From: Dehalococcoidia bacterium
Lineage (GTDB): Bacteria > Chloroflexota > Dehalococcoidia > Lucifugimonadales > VXLM01
NCBI GenBank assembly: GCA_009841605.1
Contig: VXLM01000023.1
Span: forward strand, 1 to 64,000
Length of the DNA: 64,000 nucleotides
Direction of reading: 5' to 3'
Shown here: in pieces, positions 50,428 through 60,552 of the stretch
Numbering within the stretch: the first letter of the stretch is position 1
How the letters are laid out: each line of letters starts with the position of its first letter
Translations under genes and position numbers: made by a program
The notes under the pieces: model-generated
Databases searched by the model: none
Seen by the model: only the letters and a program-made list of their open reading frames with translations
Told to the model about the DNA's origin: nothing

Positions 50428-51375
50428 TTACCGCGAGTCCATGCGCTTCCCTACGGAATCACAAGCGTGCTCGACCGCCTGATCGAGACCCTCACGTTCG
50501 CCCGAGAACCACCGTATGCGCTCGTCATTTGTGCGGAACCACGCTCCCTGCTGCCGGGCGAAACGGCGTGTTTTGGTCTTGATGGTCTCAACGGCGTCTT
50601 TAAGTGTTGCTTCCCCTCGGAGGTATTCACAGATTTCCCTATAGCCCAGGCTCGACATTGCAGATAGACCGGGTCCGTAGCCCATATTCAGCAAATGTTC
50701 AACCTCCCCTACCCACCCGGCTTCGAACATGGCATCCACGCGGGCGTTGATGCGTTCATACAGCCGAGCGCGATCAACCTCGATACCGATGACGGTTGCC
50801 TGAAAAGGCGGCGGCGTCCTGGTCGGCCCCTCCGGTTCACTGTTAGGGCCCTGTAGTGCCAGTTCAAGCGCTCTGATGACCCTCCGTGGATTCGCCAGAT
50901 CGACTCTCTTCGCTGCAGCCGGAGCGGTCTGTTCGAGGTCTTTCACGAGGGTGGGCAGACCTTCTCGGGCCATTCGAGCTTGCAGTTCATCCCGGAGCAA
51001 AGGGTTCGGCGAAACCTCCGGCACGTTCCACCCCTCCAACAAGGCCCAAACGTACTGGCCGGTTCCGCCCACCACGATCGGAACACGCCCTCGCCTTAGA
51101 ACGTTGGCAATCGCATCGCGTGCTTGCCTTACGTAAAGCGCAACGCTGTAATCCTCCGATGGGTCGATGATGTCGATCAGGTGGTGGCGAATTAGCTGAC
51201 GGTCTTCCGCTGGCGGCTTGGCCGTCCCAATATCCATGTGGCGGTAGACCTGACGGCTATCGGCCCCGATGATCTCTCCGCCAACAACCTGGGCAATCTC
51301 CATACCCAGTCGCGATTTGCCTGACGCTGTAGGCCCGACAATCGCCAATACGTTGGCCTGTCGCGCGGAGAGCAT
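50428..51375 (-). CDS. miaA: MiaA, tRNA dimethylallyltransferase
   Basis: MiaA adds a dimethylallyl group to A37 of tRNAs reading UNN codons. The 315-residue product has the P-loop GPTASGKS, then DSRQVYRHMDIGTAKP, YVRQARDAI, VGGTGQYVWAL and the later RAL and GYREICEYL regions. The ATG at 51375 gives the normal length; a reading frame starting 67 codons earlier lies over tpiA and is rejected. It is 7 bp after the tpiA stop. Together with trmD and tsaC, it is one of three tRNA position-37 modifiers in the window. Confidence 0.95.
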   Translation of the reverse strand: MLSARQANVLAIVGPTASGKSRLGMEIAQVVGGEIIGADSRQVYRHMDIGTAKPPAEDRQLIRHHLIDIIDPSEDYSVALYVRQARDAIANVLRRGRVPIVVGGTGQYVWALLEGWNVPEVSPNPLLRDELQARMAREGLPTLVKDLEQTAPAAAKRVDLANPRRVIRALELALQGPNSEPEGPTRTPPPFQATVIGIEVDRARLYERINARVDAMFEAGWVGEVEHLLNMGYGPGLSAMSSLGYREICEYLRGEATLKDAVETIKTKTRRFARQQGAWFRTNDERIRWFSGEREGLDQAVEHACDSVGKRMDSR

Positions 51376-51382
51376 GGGTATG

Positions 51383-52138
51383 TTATCCCGATGCGGCGCG
51401 GGCGTTCTTAACCAACTCGACAAAGCCGTCCGCGTCGAGGCTCGCGCTTCCAACCAGAGCTCCATTGATGTCCGGCTGTGCCACAAATCCGGCCACATTG
51501 TTCGCATCCACGCTACCGCCGTAGAGGAGGGGGAGGTCAAGCGCAGAGCGGCCGAAGTCTTCCTGCATGAGGCCACGAATGAACTCCATGATGTACTGGG
51601 CGTCCGCCGGACTTGAAGCTACGCCCGTGCCAATGGCCCACACAGGTTCATACGCCACGATAACGCCGTTGAGAGACGGGACTTCACGCAGCGCGGCACG
51701 TACCTGCCGCTGTACGACGACCGTTGCATCGCCCGCCTCACGCTCGGCCAGCGTCTCCCCGACACACACGATGGGCGTGAGCCCCTCTGCAATTGCTGCG
51801 CTGACTTTGTTGGCCACAATCTCGTCGGTCTCGCCGAACAGATGGCGACGTTCCGAGTGGCCAAGAACTACGTACTCACAGATTTCTCTAACCATCGCGG
51901 GAGAGACCTCTCCCGTATAGGCTCCCTTTGACTCGTGGTACATGTTCTGGGCCCCCACGAAGACCTCGGAGCCCTTGAGCCGCTCTGCCACAACCGGAAG
52001 AGAGAGCGACGAAGGACAGACAATCTTCCTCACGCCTTGAACGTCTTGGAGGCCGGCGAGAAGGCGTTTGGCAAAGCCTCCCGCCTCCGAGGGGAGTATG
52101 TTCATCTTCCAGTTGGCTGCGATTACAAGGTCCGGCAC
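51383..52138 (-). CDS. tpiA: Triosephosphate isomerase
   Basis: TpiA interconverts dihydroxyacetone phosphate and glyceraldehyde 3-phosphate. The 251-residue product has ANWKMN with the active-site Lys, LGHSERR with the electrophile His, and AYEPVWAIGTG with the catalytic Glu, then LYGGSVDANNV. It lies between apgM and miaA in a row of glycolytic genes. No gap or overlap is unusual. Confidence 0.97.
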   Translation of the reverse strand: MPDLVIAANWKMNILPSEAGGFAKRLLAGLQDVQGVRKIVCPSSLSLPVVAERLKGSEVFVGAQNMYHESKGAYTGEVSPAMVREICEYVVLGHSERRHLFGETDEIVANKVSAAIAEGLTPIVCVGETLAEREAGDATVVVQRQVRAALREVPSLNGVIVAYEPVWAIGTGVASSPADAQYIMEFIRGLMQEDFGRSALDLPLLYGGSVDANNVAGFVAQPDINGALVGSASLDADGFVELVKNARAASG

Positions 52139-52203
52139 TTGTGTTCCTTCAGGTCTGAATTCTCATTAAGACCGAATTGTACACGACCTGAGGACAATCG
52201 CTC

Positions 52204-53409
52204 CTACGGGCCGAACTTCTGCAGCTTCCCGGCGTTCGCCAGCGCAATCAGCATGATATTGACAGCCTGTATTCGACCGATCGACCCTGATGCGCAAGCT
52301 CTTTCGTTGAACCCCCCTGCCCCGTCACCCACATAAATCGACGATTTCACCATCAACGGCACTGGGTGCCAACTGTGGCTGCCCATGACTGAAGGCGTAG
52401 AGTGATCCCCCGCTACTACGAGCGTGTCGATATCCAATTCCAATAGTCGTGGTATCCGGGCGTCAAGGCGTTCGAGTGTCTCGACCTTTCCCTCGAAGTC
52501 ACCGTCCTCTCCTGCGGCGTCGGCAGGCTTGTAGTGCAGAAAAAAGAAATCGTGCTCATGAAAGCTCTTTTCAAGCGTGTCAAGCTCGTGGTCAAACGTC
52601 CCGCCCGTTGGGATGACTTTCATCCCGACCAGATGGGCTAAGCCGCGGTACATCGGGTACGCGGCGATGCAGGCCGGGTTCAAACTATACGTTCTTCCCA
52701 TGTCGGGAATGTCCGGCAGCGCTGAAAAACCCCGCAGGAGCATCATGTTTGCCGAAGACCGTTCGCGAAGGACTTCTCGGGCCAGTTTAGCAAAGGAGCG
52801 GACGATTTCAGCAGTCTTTTCAGCCTCTGGCACGACGGCTTCAGCCTCTAACGGCGGCACCCCCACCAACTGCGGATCGGTCTCTCTCACCCGTTCGTCC
52901 AGTCCATCGCTGCTGAGCACGAGGACGAACCGGTGGTCACTAACCGGATACACAGAAATATCGACGTTTGGCACTTCAATCCCGTCGAGCATTTCCACTA
53001 ATGGCGTGCTCTCGGACGTAGGAATCCTTCCAGCCCGCCGGTCGACGAGAAGGCCGGAGTCGTCGACCGTGCAGAAGTTCCCTCTCGTTGCTACCTCCCC
53101 CTTCCTTAGCTCAACTCCTATGCCTATAGCTTCAAGTGCGCCTCGTCCGATCATGTACTTCACGGGATCGTACCCGAATAGCGCGAGGTGGCCAGGGCCG
53201 CTGCCGGGGGTGATCCCCGGCGCTACAGGCGTCGTGAGGCCGCAGGCGCTCTCGGCGGCCAGTCGGTCGAGGTTGGGTGTCTCCGCCGTCTCAAGCTCCG
53301 ACTTTCCCGTATCAGGATGCGGCAGGCCGCCAAGACCATCAACCACCAGCATGACGATCTTGCTACTAGTGGAACTGCATATCTCTGTGATGTAGGGGAA
53401 GTCGATCAT
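52204..53409 (-). CDS. apgM: ApgM, archaeal-type cofactor-independent phosphoglycerate mutase
   Basis: ApgM interconverts 3- and 2-phosphoglycerate without 2,3-bisphosphoglycerate. The 401-residue product is of the archaeal type and not the longer GpmI. It has [26 protein letters not shown], the catalytic Ser in [24 protein letters not shown] and [16 protein letters not shown]. It is a metalloenzyme of the alkaline phosphatase superfamily. It lies between pgk and tpiA in a glycolytic order. The start at 53409 has a GGGAGAG ribosome binding site. Confidence 0.93.
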   Translation of the reverse strand: MIDFPYITEICSSTSSKIVMLVVDGLGGLPHPDTGKSELETAETPNLDRLAAESACGLTTPVAPGITPGSGPGHLALFGYDPVKYMIGRGALEAIGIGVELRKGEVATRGNFCTVDDSGLLVDRRAGRIPTSESTPLVEMLDGIEVPNVDISVYPVSDHRFVLVLSSDGLDERVRETDPQLVGVPPLEAEAVVPEAEKTAEIVRSFAKLAREVLRERSSANMMLLRGFSALPDIPDMGRTYSLNPACIAAYPMYRGLAHLVGMKVIPTGGTFDHELDTLEKSFHEHDFFFLHYKPADAAGEDGDFEGKVETLERLDARIPRLLELDIDTLVVAGDHSTPSVMGSHSWHPVPLMVKSSIYVGDGAGGFNERACASGSIGRIQAVNIMLIALANAGKLQKFGP

Positions 53410-53425
53410 CTAATCTCTCCCATCC

Positions 53426-54622
53426 TCAGTCCGCGTCCAGAAGGCCGGCGACGCCCGGCAACTCACGACCCTCAAGAAATTCAAGCGACGCCCCACCGCC
53501 CGTGGAGACATGCGTCATCCTGTCGGCGAGCCCAAGGCTGATGACGGCCTCGGCAGTAGACCCTCCCCCTATGACCGTAATCGCCTCTTCCTGAGCCGCT
53601 AATGCCTCTGCAAGCCGTTTTGTGCCCGCTGAGAAGGCAAGCCACTCGAATACCCCCATCGTCCCGTTCCAGAGCACCGTCCCTGCATCGGAGAGAGCGT
53701 TCGCATACCGCTCAGCGGTTTCGGGACCGATATCCATGATTCGCCAGCCGGATTCTATACATGACACGTCTACAATTCGACTCATCGCATCAGCCGAAAA
53801 GTCTGACGACACCACAACGTCCGTCGGTGACAACACCGCCGTCCCAAGTTTCTCGCTCCTGCTCAAGATATCCCCTGCCCGCTCGATCAACTCTTCTTCC
53901 ACGAGTGAATCGCCGACCTTGAGTCCCTGAGACTTCAGGAAGGTGGCGGCCATCCCACCGCCCACCAACAGCGTTTTCGCTCGTCCGGTGAACCTTTCGA
54001 TCACCGGGAGTTTGTCTGATACCTTTGCCCCTCCTACGATTGCGACGAGTGGTTGCCTAGGCGAATCGAGCACGGTTCCCAGCATCTCCAACTCGCGCTC
54101 CATGAGGAGACCGGCAACTGACGGCAGGAATTTCGTTACTCCTTCAGTTGAGGCGTGCGCCCGGTGTGCGGCCCCAAAGGCGTCGTTCACATATACGTCC
54201 GCTAAGCTCGCCAAGCCCTTAGCATAGGATGGATCGTTGCTTTCCTCTCGTGGATCGAACCGGAGATTTTCTAGCACGACGACCTCTCTGGGTTGCATAG
54301 CCTCAACCGTTGTCCAAACATCAGCGCCCGACGGTTCACTTGTCAGCGTTACAGGATGCCCAAGGAGTTCGGCTAATCGCTCCGAAACGGGCTGCATTCG
54401 CAGTTCCGGCGACACCCGTCCGTTTGGCCTGCCAAGGTGGGAGCAGAGGACAACTTTGGCGTTCCGGCTCACGAGATTTTCGATGGTGGGTAAGGTTGCC
54501 CGAATGCGGGAATCGTCGGAGATGGCAGTCGTCCCGAGTACGAATGTAACGTTGAAATCCGCTCTTACTAGGACAGTCTTACCTTCGACATCGACATCCC
54601 GAACCGTCTTCTTCCGTGGCAC
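53426..54622 (-). CDS. pgk: Phosphoglycerate kinase
   Basis: Pgk makes ATP and 3-phosphoglycerate from 1,3-bisphosphoglycerate. The 398-residue product has VLVRADFNV, the substrate-site [50 protein letters not shown], and the nucleotide end [11 protein letters not shown] with [16 protein letters not shown]. The start is GTG at 54622 just upstream of CCACGGAAG. It is 16 bp before apgM, so they share a message. GapA and enolase are not in the window. Confidence 0.97.
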   Translation of the reverse strand: MPRKKTVRDVDVEGKTVLVRADFNVTFVLGTTAISDDSRIRATLPTIENLVSRNAKVVLCSHLGRPNGRVSPELRMQPVSERLAELLGHPVTLTSEPSGADVWTTVEAMQPREVVVLENLRFDPREESNDPSYAKGLASLADVYVNDAFGAAHRAHASTEGVTKFLPSVAGLLMERELEMLGTVLDSPRQPLVAIVGGAKVSDKLPVIERFTGRAKTLLVGGGMAATFLKSQGLKVGDSLVEEELIERAGDILSRSEKLGTAVLSPTDVVVSSDFSADAMSRIVDVSCIESGWRIMDIGPETAERYANALSDAGTVLWNGTMGVFEWLAFSAGTKRLAEALAAQEEAITVIGGGSTAEAVISLGLADRMTHVSTGGGASLEFLEGRELPGVAGLLDAD

Positions 54623-54629
54623 GGTTCCA

Positions 54630-55643
54630 CTACCCGGACAGGATGGATGCCGCGAGCTGATGCAGCATGTCCTTAGACGACTGAGGCAAGTCGGTCTTGC
54701 CTACCGCCGCCAGAGCATCCCGTCGAAGATCGTCCACCATGTCTTCCGAAAACTGTCTGCCGCCACCCTCGTCGAGAATGCCGCGGATGGCTTCAACGTC
54801 AGCTGCGTCAAGGACCCTCTTGAAGTAGATTTCTCCCAACCGGCGCTTAGTCGTAACGTCGGCGTTCTCGACCGTGTATACGAGTGGAAGCAGCTTTTTC
54901 TTATTTAGTACCTCGTCGCTGGGCTCCGTCCGATGCCATAACTCGTTCAAATCGTCTTGGATCTGTCGAGCAAGACCGACCTTCGATCCGAATGCCGCCA
55001 TCACGGACATAGTAGCGTCGTCCGCCCCCGCCACGAGCGCGCCGAGCTTCATCCCGCCGACATACAATGCAGTACTCTTGTCCGACGCCATCGCCAGATA
55101 TGCGTCCACGCTGATGTTGATTCGTTCACGCGCTTCAAGGTCCTGGTACCGTCCTTCACAGAGCGCGAGATTCGTTTCATCGAATATTTGAATGGCGCGG
55201 AAGGTAGTCTCCGGCGTCGCCCCGCGCTCGGCTAGACGAAACAGAGCGACCCTGGCCATGGCATACATCCCGTCTCCGGCGTTAATGGCCTGGGCAGGGC
55301 CCCACTTCCACCAGACCGCGTCACGTCCTGCACGCTGTGGACTGCCCGACTGCACGTCGTCGTGGATTTGGACAAACGCAAGCGACATCTCAATCGCCGC
55401 GGCGGCGGGCATGCAGACTGAAATATCTCCTCCCGCGGCTTCGCACGCCGTCAGACATGCAACACCATGAATCCTGCCACTAGTAGTAGAAAGGGCATGG
55501 TATGGACTTTCACTGTCATCCGGTCCCCAGCCCATGTGATACGTCATCATGTCGTACAGGGCCAAGTCACGCGACCGGAACATATCGCGCAGTTCCGCCT
55601 CGATCGCGGCCTCGAACTCTGCTATCTGTGATACGGCTACCAT
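54630..55643 (-). CDS. Polyprenyl synthetase-family protein
   Basis: The 337-residue, all-helical protein belongs to the trans-prenyltransferase family, which joins isopentenyl units. The second aspartate motif is present as QIQDDLNELW (residues about 227-236). The first is altered: IHDDVQSG (Asp95, Asp96) lacks the third Asp of DDxxD and the downstream Arg pair is replaced by QRAGRD. GRYQDLEARE and the KSTALYVGG segment follow the family order. Chain length is not readable from sequence. Altered motifs may mean a different prenyl acceptor. It sits between tsaC and pgk, with only 7 bp to pgk. Confidence 0.8.
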   Translation of the reverse strand: MVAVSQIAEFEAAIEAELRDMFRSRDLALYDMMTYHMGWGPDDSESPYHALSTTSGRIHGVACLTACEAAGGDISVCMPAAAAIEMSLAFVQIHDDVQSGSPQRAGRDAVWWKWGPAQAINAGDGMYAMARVALFRLAERGATPETTFRAIQIFDETNLALCEGRYQDLEARERINISVDAYLAMASDKSTALYVGGMKLGALVAGADDATMSVMAAFGSKVGLARQIQDDLNELWHRTEPSDEVLNKKKLLPLVYTVENADVTTKRRLGEIYFKRVLDAADVEAIRGILDEGGGRQFSEDMVDDLRRDALAAVGKTDLPQSSKDMLHQLAASILSG

Positions 55644-55664
55644 GTCTACACTAATGTTTTGGAC

Positions 55665-56312
55665 CTAACTGCTATCTTGCCGGATCGCCTTCTCTATGTC
55701 GTCCAGGGTTATGCTTCCCTCTCGGAGTATCGTTGGGGTATCGCCTGAAAGATCTACGACGGTTGATGCCGTCGTTCCATTCGTATCGCCTCCGTCGATT
55801 ACCAGATCAACCGCGCCTCCCAGCTGTTCCTTGACCGCTACTGCGGTCGTCAGCGACGGACTGCCGCTCAAGTTGGCGCTCGTGCCGGTGATTGCCTTGT
55901 CGAGGGACTTCGAGATGTATCGAGGCAGCCAGTGGTCAGGCACTCGAAGTCCGACTGTATCACGCCCCGCCGTAAGCTTGTCAGAGACGAGGGAACTCTT
56001 CCTCAAGACTATCGTCAAGGGCCCGGGCCAAAACGTCTTGGCAAGTGCCCAGAATGACTCCGGGACGTCTGGGACGTACCGCTCAATCGAACGCGCATCA
56101 TCGAGAAGCAGTGGGACGGCAAGCCCGGATGGTCTGCTCTTGATGCGGAAGACTCTGTCTATGGCCTTCTCATCGTCGTAGGCCGCCGCAAGGCCGTAAA
56201 CGGTATCCGTGGGAATGGCTGCAACGCCGCCGTTGCGGAGAATGCGTACCGCTTCGTCCGCTTGGCTGCCAAGTGTCTCCTGTACCGGAACGCTAGAGGA
56301 AGTTGCAGGCAT
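55665..56312 (-). CDS. TsaC/Sua5/YwlC, threonylcarbamoyl-AMP synthase
   Basis: This enzyme makes threonylcarbamoyl-AMP for t6A37 of tRNAs reading ANN codons. The 215-residue product has the Sua5/YciO fold with AIPTDTVYGLAAAYDDEKAIDRVFRIKSRP at the start, then WPGPLTIVLRKS and GTSANLSGSP. There is no extra C-terminal Sua5 domain, so it is the short form. It is the first gene of the minus-strand operon and diverges from guaA across 51 bp. Confidence 0.93.
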   Translation of the reverse strand: MPATSSSVPVQETLGSQADEAVRILRNGGVAAIPTDTVYGLAAAYDDEKAIDRVFRIKSRPSGLAVPLLLDDARSIERYVPDVPESFWALAKTFWPGPLTIVLRKSSLVSDKLTAGRDTVGLRVPDHWLPRYISKSLDKAITGTSANLSGSPSLTTAVAVKEQLGGAVDLVIDGGDTNGTTASTVVDLSGDTPTILREGSITLDDIEKAIRQDSS

Positions 56313-56363
56313 GTCGAGCTTGACTCAGTATAGCACAGATGCTACCTTTTGAAGGCCTTGACT

Positions 56364-58034
56364 ATGAGCACCAACGTCACCCCTACCCAGAGCCGGAACA
56401 CCCCCGGCGACGACGGTTCAGACCTTCCTGTACACGCGGAGACCGTCGAGGAAACAGTGGGGCAAGGTCGGCGCTCTGAGCCGCACCACCACACTCAGCG
56501 CGAGTCGGTCCTAGTCATCGACTTCGGTTCCCAGTACAGCCGTCTGATAGCGCGACGAGTGCGCGAAGCCAACGTCTACTGCGAGCTCATTCACCACACT
56601 GCAGGTTGGGATGACGTTTCGCACCTGAACCCCAAGGGAGTCATTCTCTCCGGCGGGCCTGCTAGCGTCTATGATCCCGGCGCGCCCCTAGCCCCGTCAT
56701 GGGTGTTCGACAAAGGTCTCCCCGTGCTCGGCATTTGCTATGGGATGCAGGCCGTCGTCCACCAGCTTGGGGGCAAGGTCGAGCCGAGCAGCAAACGGGA
56801 GTACGGACACGCGATGCTGGAGCAGCAGGGGGCCGAGCACCCCGTATTCGAGGGTCTCTCACCTTCATTCCCCGTTTGGATGAGTCACGGCGACCGCATC
56901 GTCGAACAGCCCCCCGGTTTCGCCGCGGTCGCGCAGACCGAAAATTCACCGATCGCTGCAACGTCGAATAAAGAGAATGTTATCGGCCTCCAATTCCACC
57001 CGGAAGTCGTTCACACTCCCGACGGCACGAGAATCCTGGAAAACTTCGTCCACACCATCTCCGGATGCGGACGGAACTGGAATCCCAGCAATTTCATCGA
57101 GGACACGGTCGAGGACATCCGCTCGCAAGTGGGAGGTGGCAAGGTAATCTGCGCGCTCTCCGGTGGCGTGGACTCGGCCGTGGCGGCAAGCTTGGTGCAT
57201 AAGGCCATCGGCGATCAGCTTACCTGCATCTTCGTCAATAACGGCTTCATGCGCCGCGAGGAGCCGGAGCGCATCCTCGACACATTCAGACGGAACATGA
57301 ACGTAAACATCGTCTATGTCGATGCCTCCGACGAGTTCGTAGACTCGCTGAGCGAGGTCATCGACCCTGAGGACAAGCGCCGGACCATTGGCGAGCTTTT
57401 CATCAGGATATTCGACCGGGAGGCCGCGCGCCTTGGTCAGGTAGATTTTCTGACACAAGGCACCCTCTACCCCGACGTGATCGAAAGCCAGACCCCCGGC
57501 GACGACGTTTCCGCCAAGATCAAGACGCACCACAACGTAGGTGGTCTGCCGGAGGATATGAAGCTTGAGCTTGTCGAGCCGCTTCGGTACCTCTTCAAAG
57601 ACGAGGTTCGCATGGTCGGACTGGAGCTTGGCCTGGCAGAGGAAATGGTATACCGGCAGCCTTTCCCTGGGCCCGGTCTCGCCATCCGGGTCATGGGCGC
57701 CGTCACCCAAGAGAAACTGGACATCCTCCGTGCCGCCGACTGGATCGTCATGGACGAGATCAAAGCCAACGACCTCTACCGCGACCTGTGGCAGAGCTTT
57801 GCCGTCCTGACCGACACGATGAGCGTCGGCGTCGTTGGTGACTTCCGCGCATATGGCTACGTTGTCGCCGTTCGCGCCGTCACGAGTGACGAGGCCATGA
57901 CGGCGGACTGGGCCCGTCTGCCCCACGATGTGCTCGGCCGCATCTCCAACCGTATCGTCAACGAGGTCCCGTCCGTGAGCCGTGTCGTGTACGACATCAC
58001 CAGCAAGCCGCCCGGCACCATCGAGTGGGAATGA
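56364..58034 (+). CDS. guaA: GuaA, GMP synthase (glutamine-hydrolysing)
   Basis: GuaA aminates XMP to GMP. The 556-residue product has an N-terminal extension of about 50 residues, then the class I amidotransferase ([20 protein letters not shown]; nucleophile Cys in [19 protein letters not shown]). The ATP pyrophosphatase domain has SGGVDSAV and VDASDEF, and the dimerisation region ends [16 protein letters not shown]. The ATG at 56364 has GAAGG upstream; a TTG five codons earlier is possible. It is the first gene of the purine operon, only 7 bp before purD. Confidence 0.96.
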   Translation: MSTNVTPTQSRNTPGDDGSDLPVHAETVEETVGQGRRSEPHHHTQRESVLVIDFGSQYSRLIARRVREANVYCELIHHTAGWDDVSHLNPKGVILSGGPASVYDPGAPLAPSWVFDKGLPVLGICYGMQAVVHQLGGKVEPSSKREYGHAMLEQQGAEHPVFEGLSPSFPVWMSHGDRIVEQPPGFAAVAQTENSPIAATSNKENVIGLQFHPEVVHTPDGTRILENFVHTISGCGRNWNPSNFIEDTVEDIRSQVGGGKVICALSGGVDSAVAASLVHKAIGDQLTCIFVNNGFMRREEPERILDTFRRNMNVNIVYVDASDEFVDSLSEVIDPEDKRRTIGELFIRIFDREAARLGQVDFLTQGTLYPDVIESQTPGDDVSAKIKTHHNVGGLPEDMKLELVEPLRYLFKDEVRMVGLELGLAEEMVYRQPFPGPGLAIRVMGAVTQEKLDILRAADWIVMDEIKANDLYRDLWQSFAVLTDTMSVGVVGDFRAYGYVVAVRAVTSDEAMTADWARLPHDVLGRISNRIVNEVPSVSRVVYDITSKPPGTIEWE

Positions 58035-58041
58035 CAGCCGG

Positions 58042-59313
58042 ATGAGGGTCCTCGTCATCGGCAAGGGCGGACGCGAGCACGCCATCGTCTGGAAGCTGTC
58101 ACAGAGCGCCCGAATTTCCCAACTGCTGTGCGCCCCCGGAAACGCAGGAACTGCCAGAATTGCGGGTAACGTCTCAATCTCCGAAACCGATATTGAAGGA
58201 CTTCTCTCCTTTGCCTTGCAGCACGGCATCGACTTCACGGTAGTCGGCCCTGAAGCCCCCCTCGCCGATGGCATCGTTGACAGATTCCAGGAGGCAGGTC
58301 TTTCTATCTTCGGCCCCTCTAAGGCCGCCGCGCGAATCGAGTCCAGCAAGAGCTTTGCGAAGGACCTGATGATTCGTGCCGGCGTCCCCACCGCTCGCGC
58401 TGAGGTCTTTCACGACTACGACGCAGCCCGAAAATACGTTGAGACCCTCTCCCCGCCCGTCGTCATCAAGGCGGACGGCCTTGCCGCCGGCAAGGGAGTC
58501 GTCGTCGCTGAGACGACGGAAGAGGCTGTTTCGGCCCTCCGAGACCAGATGATTGACCTCGCATTCGGTTCGGCAGGCGAGACGGTGCTGATCGAACAGT
58601 ACTTGCAGGGGCCGGAGTTGAGCGTCTTCGCCTTCGTGGACGGCGAGCGAATATCGCCTCTAGTCGCCGCTGTGGACTACAAGCGCGTTGGCGAGGGCGA
58701 TACGGGGCCGAACACTGGAGGGATGGGGGCATACAGTCCTCCCCTGAATGTCCTCTGGAACGACGAGGTTGAACGCAGCGCCCGCAACGACATCATGGAG
58801 CCCGTCGTAGCCGCCATGGCCGCCGAGGGATGTCCATACGTCGGAATCCTCTACGCGGGGTTGATGCTCACCCGCGACGGCCTGATGGTCATCGAGTTCA
58901 ACTGCCGCCTCGGCGACCCCGAGACACAGGTCGTCCTTCCTCGCATAGAATCCGATCTGCTCGAACTTATGCTGGCTTCCGTTGCGGGCAACGTTAACGA
59001 TGCACCCCTGCGAGTAACTGCCAACTCTTGCGTTGGTGTAGTTGTCGCTTCCGGCGGATATCCCGGCGCCTACGAGACCGGCTTCCCTGTGGCCGGGCTG
59101 GATGAAGAACTTGATGATGTAACTGTATTCCACGCCGGCACCAAGCTAGACGAGAACGAAGAGACCATCACCGACGGCGGGCGGGTGCTCACAGTTAGCG
59201 GGTCGGGCCCAACCCGCAAGGACGCGCGACGGCGGGCATATTCGGCCGCGGAGAGGACCAAGTTCAATGGCTCCTTCTTCCGCAACGACATCGCGGACTT
59301 CGCCAAACAGTGA
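58042..59313 (+). CDS. purD: PurD, phosphoribosylamine-glycine ligase
   Basis: PurD attaches glycine to phosphoribosylamine, the second step of purine synthesis. The 423-residue ATP-grasp protein begins MRVLVIGKGGREHAIVWKL and has VVIKADGLAAGKGVVVAET, DYKRVGEGDTGPNTGGMGAY and EFNCRLGDPETQVVLPR. The start at 58042 is preferred over an upstream reading into guaA because it gives the ordinary N-terminus. It overlaps the next gene by 4 bp. Confidence 0.97.
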   Translation: MRVLVIGKGGREHAIVWKLSQSARISQLLCAPGNAGTARIAGNVSISETDIEGLLSFALQHGIDFTVVGPEAPLADGIVDRFQEAGLSIFGPSKAAARIESSKSFAKDLMIRAGVPTARAEVFHDYDAARKYVETLSPPVVIKADGLAAGKGVVVAETTEEAVSALRDQMIDLAFGSAGETVLIEQYLQGPELSVFAFVDGERISPLVAAVDYKRVGEGDTGPNTGGMGAYSPPLNVLWNDEVERSARNDIMEPVVAAMAAEGCPYVGILYAGLMLTRDGLMVIEFNCRLGDPETQVVLPRIESDLLELMLASVAGNVNDAPLRVTANSCVGVVVASGGYPGAYETGFPVAGLDEELDDVTVFHAGTKLDENEETITDGGRVLTVSGSGPTRKDARRRAYSAAERTKFNGSFFRNDIADFAKQ

Positions 59314-60521
59314 TCGCCCAGACGTCGAAAAGAGTCAGTGACGTTCCCGAACTCCTCGCCGCGTTCGAGTCGAACGCCCTCCTGCGTCCACGATTCGACG
59401 TGCCGAACATCGTCGATTTTTCAAAGGCGGTGTTCAACTGGGCTGCCATACCCAACCTCGACATCGGCCAGAATGTCAAGCGAATAGGTGAGACATTCAC
59501 GGACGCACAACAACTCGTGATCGTGATCGTTGACGGACTGGGAATGAACTTCATCGACAAACTGGAGCCTACCTCCTTCCTGCGTCGAAACCTTTGTATG
59601 AATCTGCAGACGGTCTTCCCTTCCACCACATCGTCGGCGGTAACGTCTCTGGCCACTGCCGCCTGGCCGAACCGTCACAGCATCATCGGATGGGACATGT
59701 ACCTCGATGAGGTCGACACCGTAGCTACAATCCTCCGGTTCGAGCGGCGTCACGATGGAGAACCGCTCGATCGACTTGGCATCGTAGAGAGGCAGGCCTA
59801 CCCCGTGCCCTCGCTTTTCAGCGGCTTTGCCGGTAACTTGTTCTCCGTTGTCCCCGACGGCATAGCGAACACCCCATATTCCGACTACTGGGGCGGCCAT
59901 AACGCAACCTACGCCACCTACAACGACCTTACCAACGGGGTTGATAAGGCGATATCCCTAAGCCGTGTCGCGAAAGCTCCGAGCATTATCTATTTGTATG
60001 CGATAGATGTTGACTACGCGGCCCATGAGTACGGAACGAACGCAAAACAGACGATCCATGCCCTTGAACGTGTCGATAAAGCAATCGAGCGCTTGGCGAT
60101 GTGCCTCCCGCCCAGCACGCGGCTCATACTGACTGCCGACCATGGACACCTCGACGGTCGAACGCACGAGATTCTACCCTCGGACCCGCTCGTCAATCAC
60201 CTCCTTCACGAGCCCTGGGGCGATGCGCGGGAGATGCACTTTGCTGTGAAACCGGGAAGTGAAGAAAAATTCGAAACGGAATTTCGCGGACAGTACGGAG
60301 AGTTCGCTTTTCTGTTGACAGCGGATGAGGTCGAAGCTCTGGAGCTCTTTGGCCCGGGACGCATCGAGGATGCCGCACGGAGGCGGTTGGGTACCCACCT
60401 CGCAATCTCACGTGGCGCGGACACATTCATCTATCTGGCGAAGTCCGATCCAATGCAATTCATCGGGTACCACTCCGGCCTCACGCCGGACGAAATGCTG
60501 GTACCATTGATCGTTGTGTAA
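59310..60521 (+). CDS. Alkaline-phosphatase-superfamily nucleotide pyrophosphatase/phosphodiesterase-like protein
   Basis: The 403-residue protein has the metal-binding marks of the phosphodiesterase/nucleotide pyrophosphatase branch: IVDGLG with Asp75, nucleophile Thr106 or Thr107 in FPSTTSSAV, DVDYAAHEYG and LTADHGH with two metal ligands, and GYHSGLTPDEMLVPLIV at the C-terminus. There is no signal peptide, so it works in the cytoplasm. The gene starts with GTG overlapping the purD stop (GTGA), so coupling with purine synthesis is likely. It may dispose of a purine side-product or act on a nucleotide; the substrate is unknown. It is not a normal purine operon member. Confidence 0.8.
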   Translation: MIAQTSKRVSDVPELLAAFESNALLRPRFDVPNIVDFSKAVFNWAAIPNLDIGQNVKRIGETFTDAQQLVIVIVDGLGMNFIDKLEPTSFLRRNLCMNLQTVFPSTTSSAVTSLATAAWPNRHSIIGWDMYLDEVDTVATILRFERRHDGEPLDRLGIVERQAYPVPSLFSGFAGNLFSVVPDGIANTPYSDYWGGHNATYATYNDLTNGVDKAISLSRVAKAPSIIYLYAIDVDYAAHEYGTNAKQTIHALERVDKAIERLAMCLPPSTRLILTADHGHLDGRTHEILPSDPLVNHLLHEPWGDAREMHFAVKPGSEEKFETEFRGQYGEFAFLLTADEVEALELFGPGRIEDAARRRLGTHLAISRGADTFIYLAKSDPMQFIGYHSGLTPDEMLVPLIVV

Positions 60522-60552
60522 GTCATCAAGATTCAACACGAGGTAAGCGCAA

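Noticed and set aside
51376-51576. N-terminal extension of miaA by 67 codons
   Set aside because: It overlaps the tpiA coding end, and the later ATG gives a normal MiaA start just before the P-loop.
56946-58391. Long minus-strand frame opposite guaA/purD
   Set aside because: GuaA and PurD motifs on the plus strand are unambiguous.
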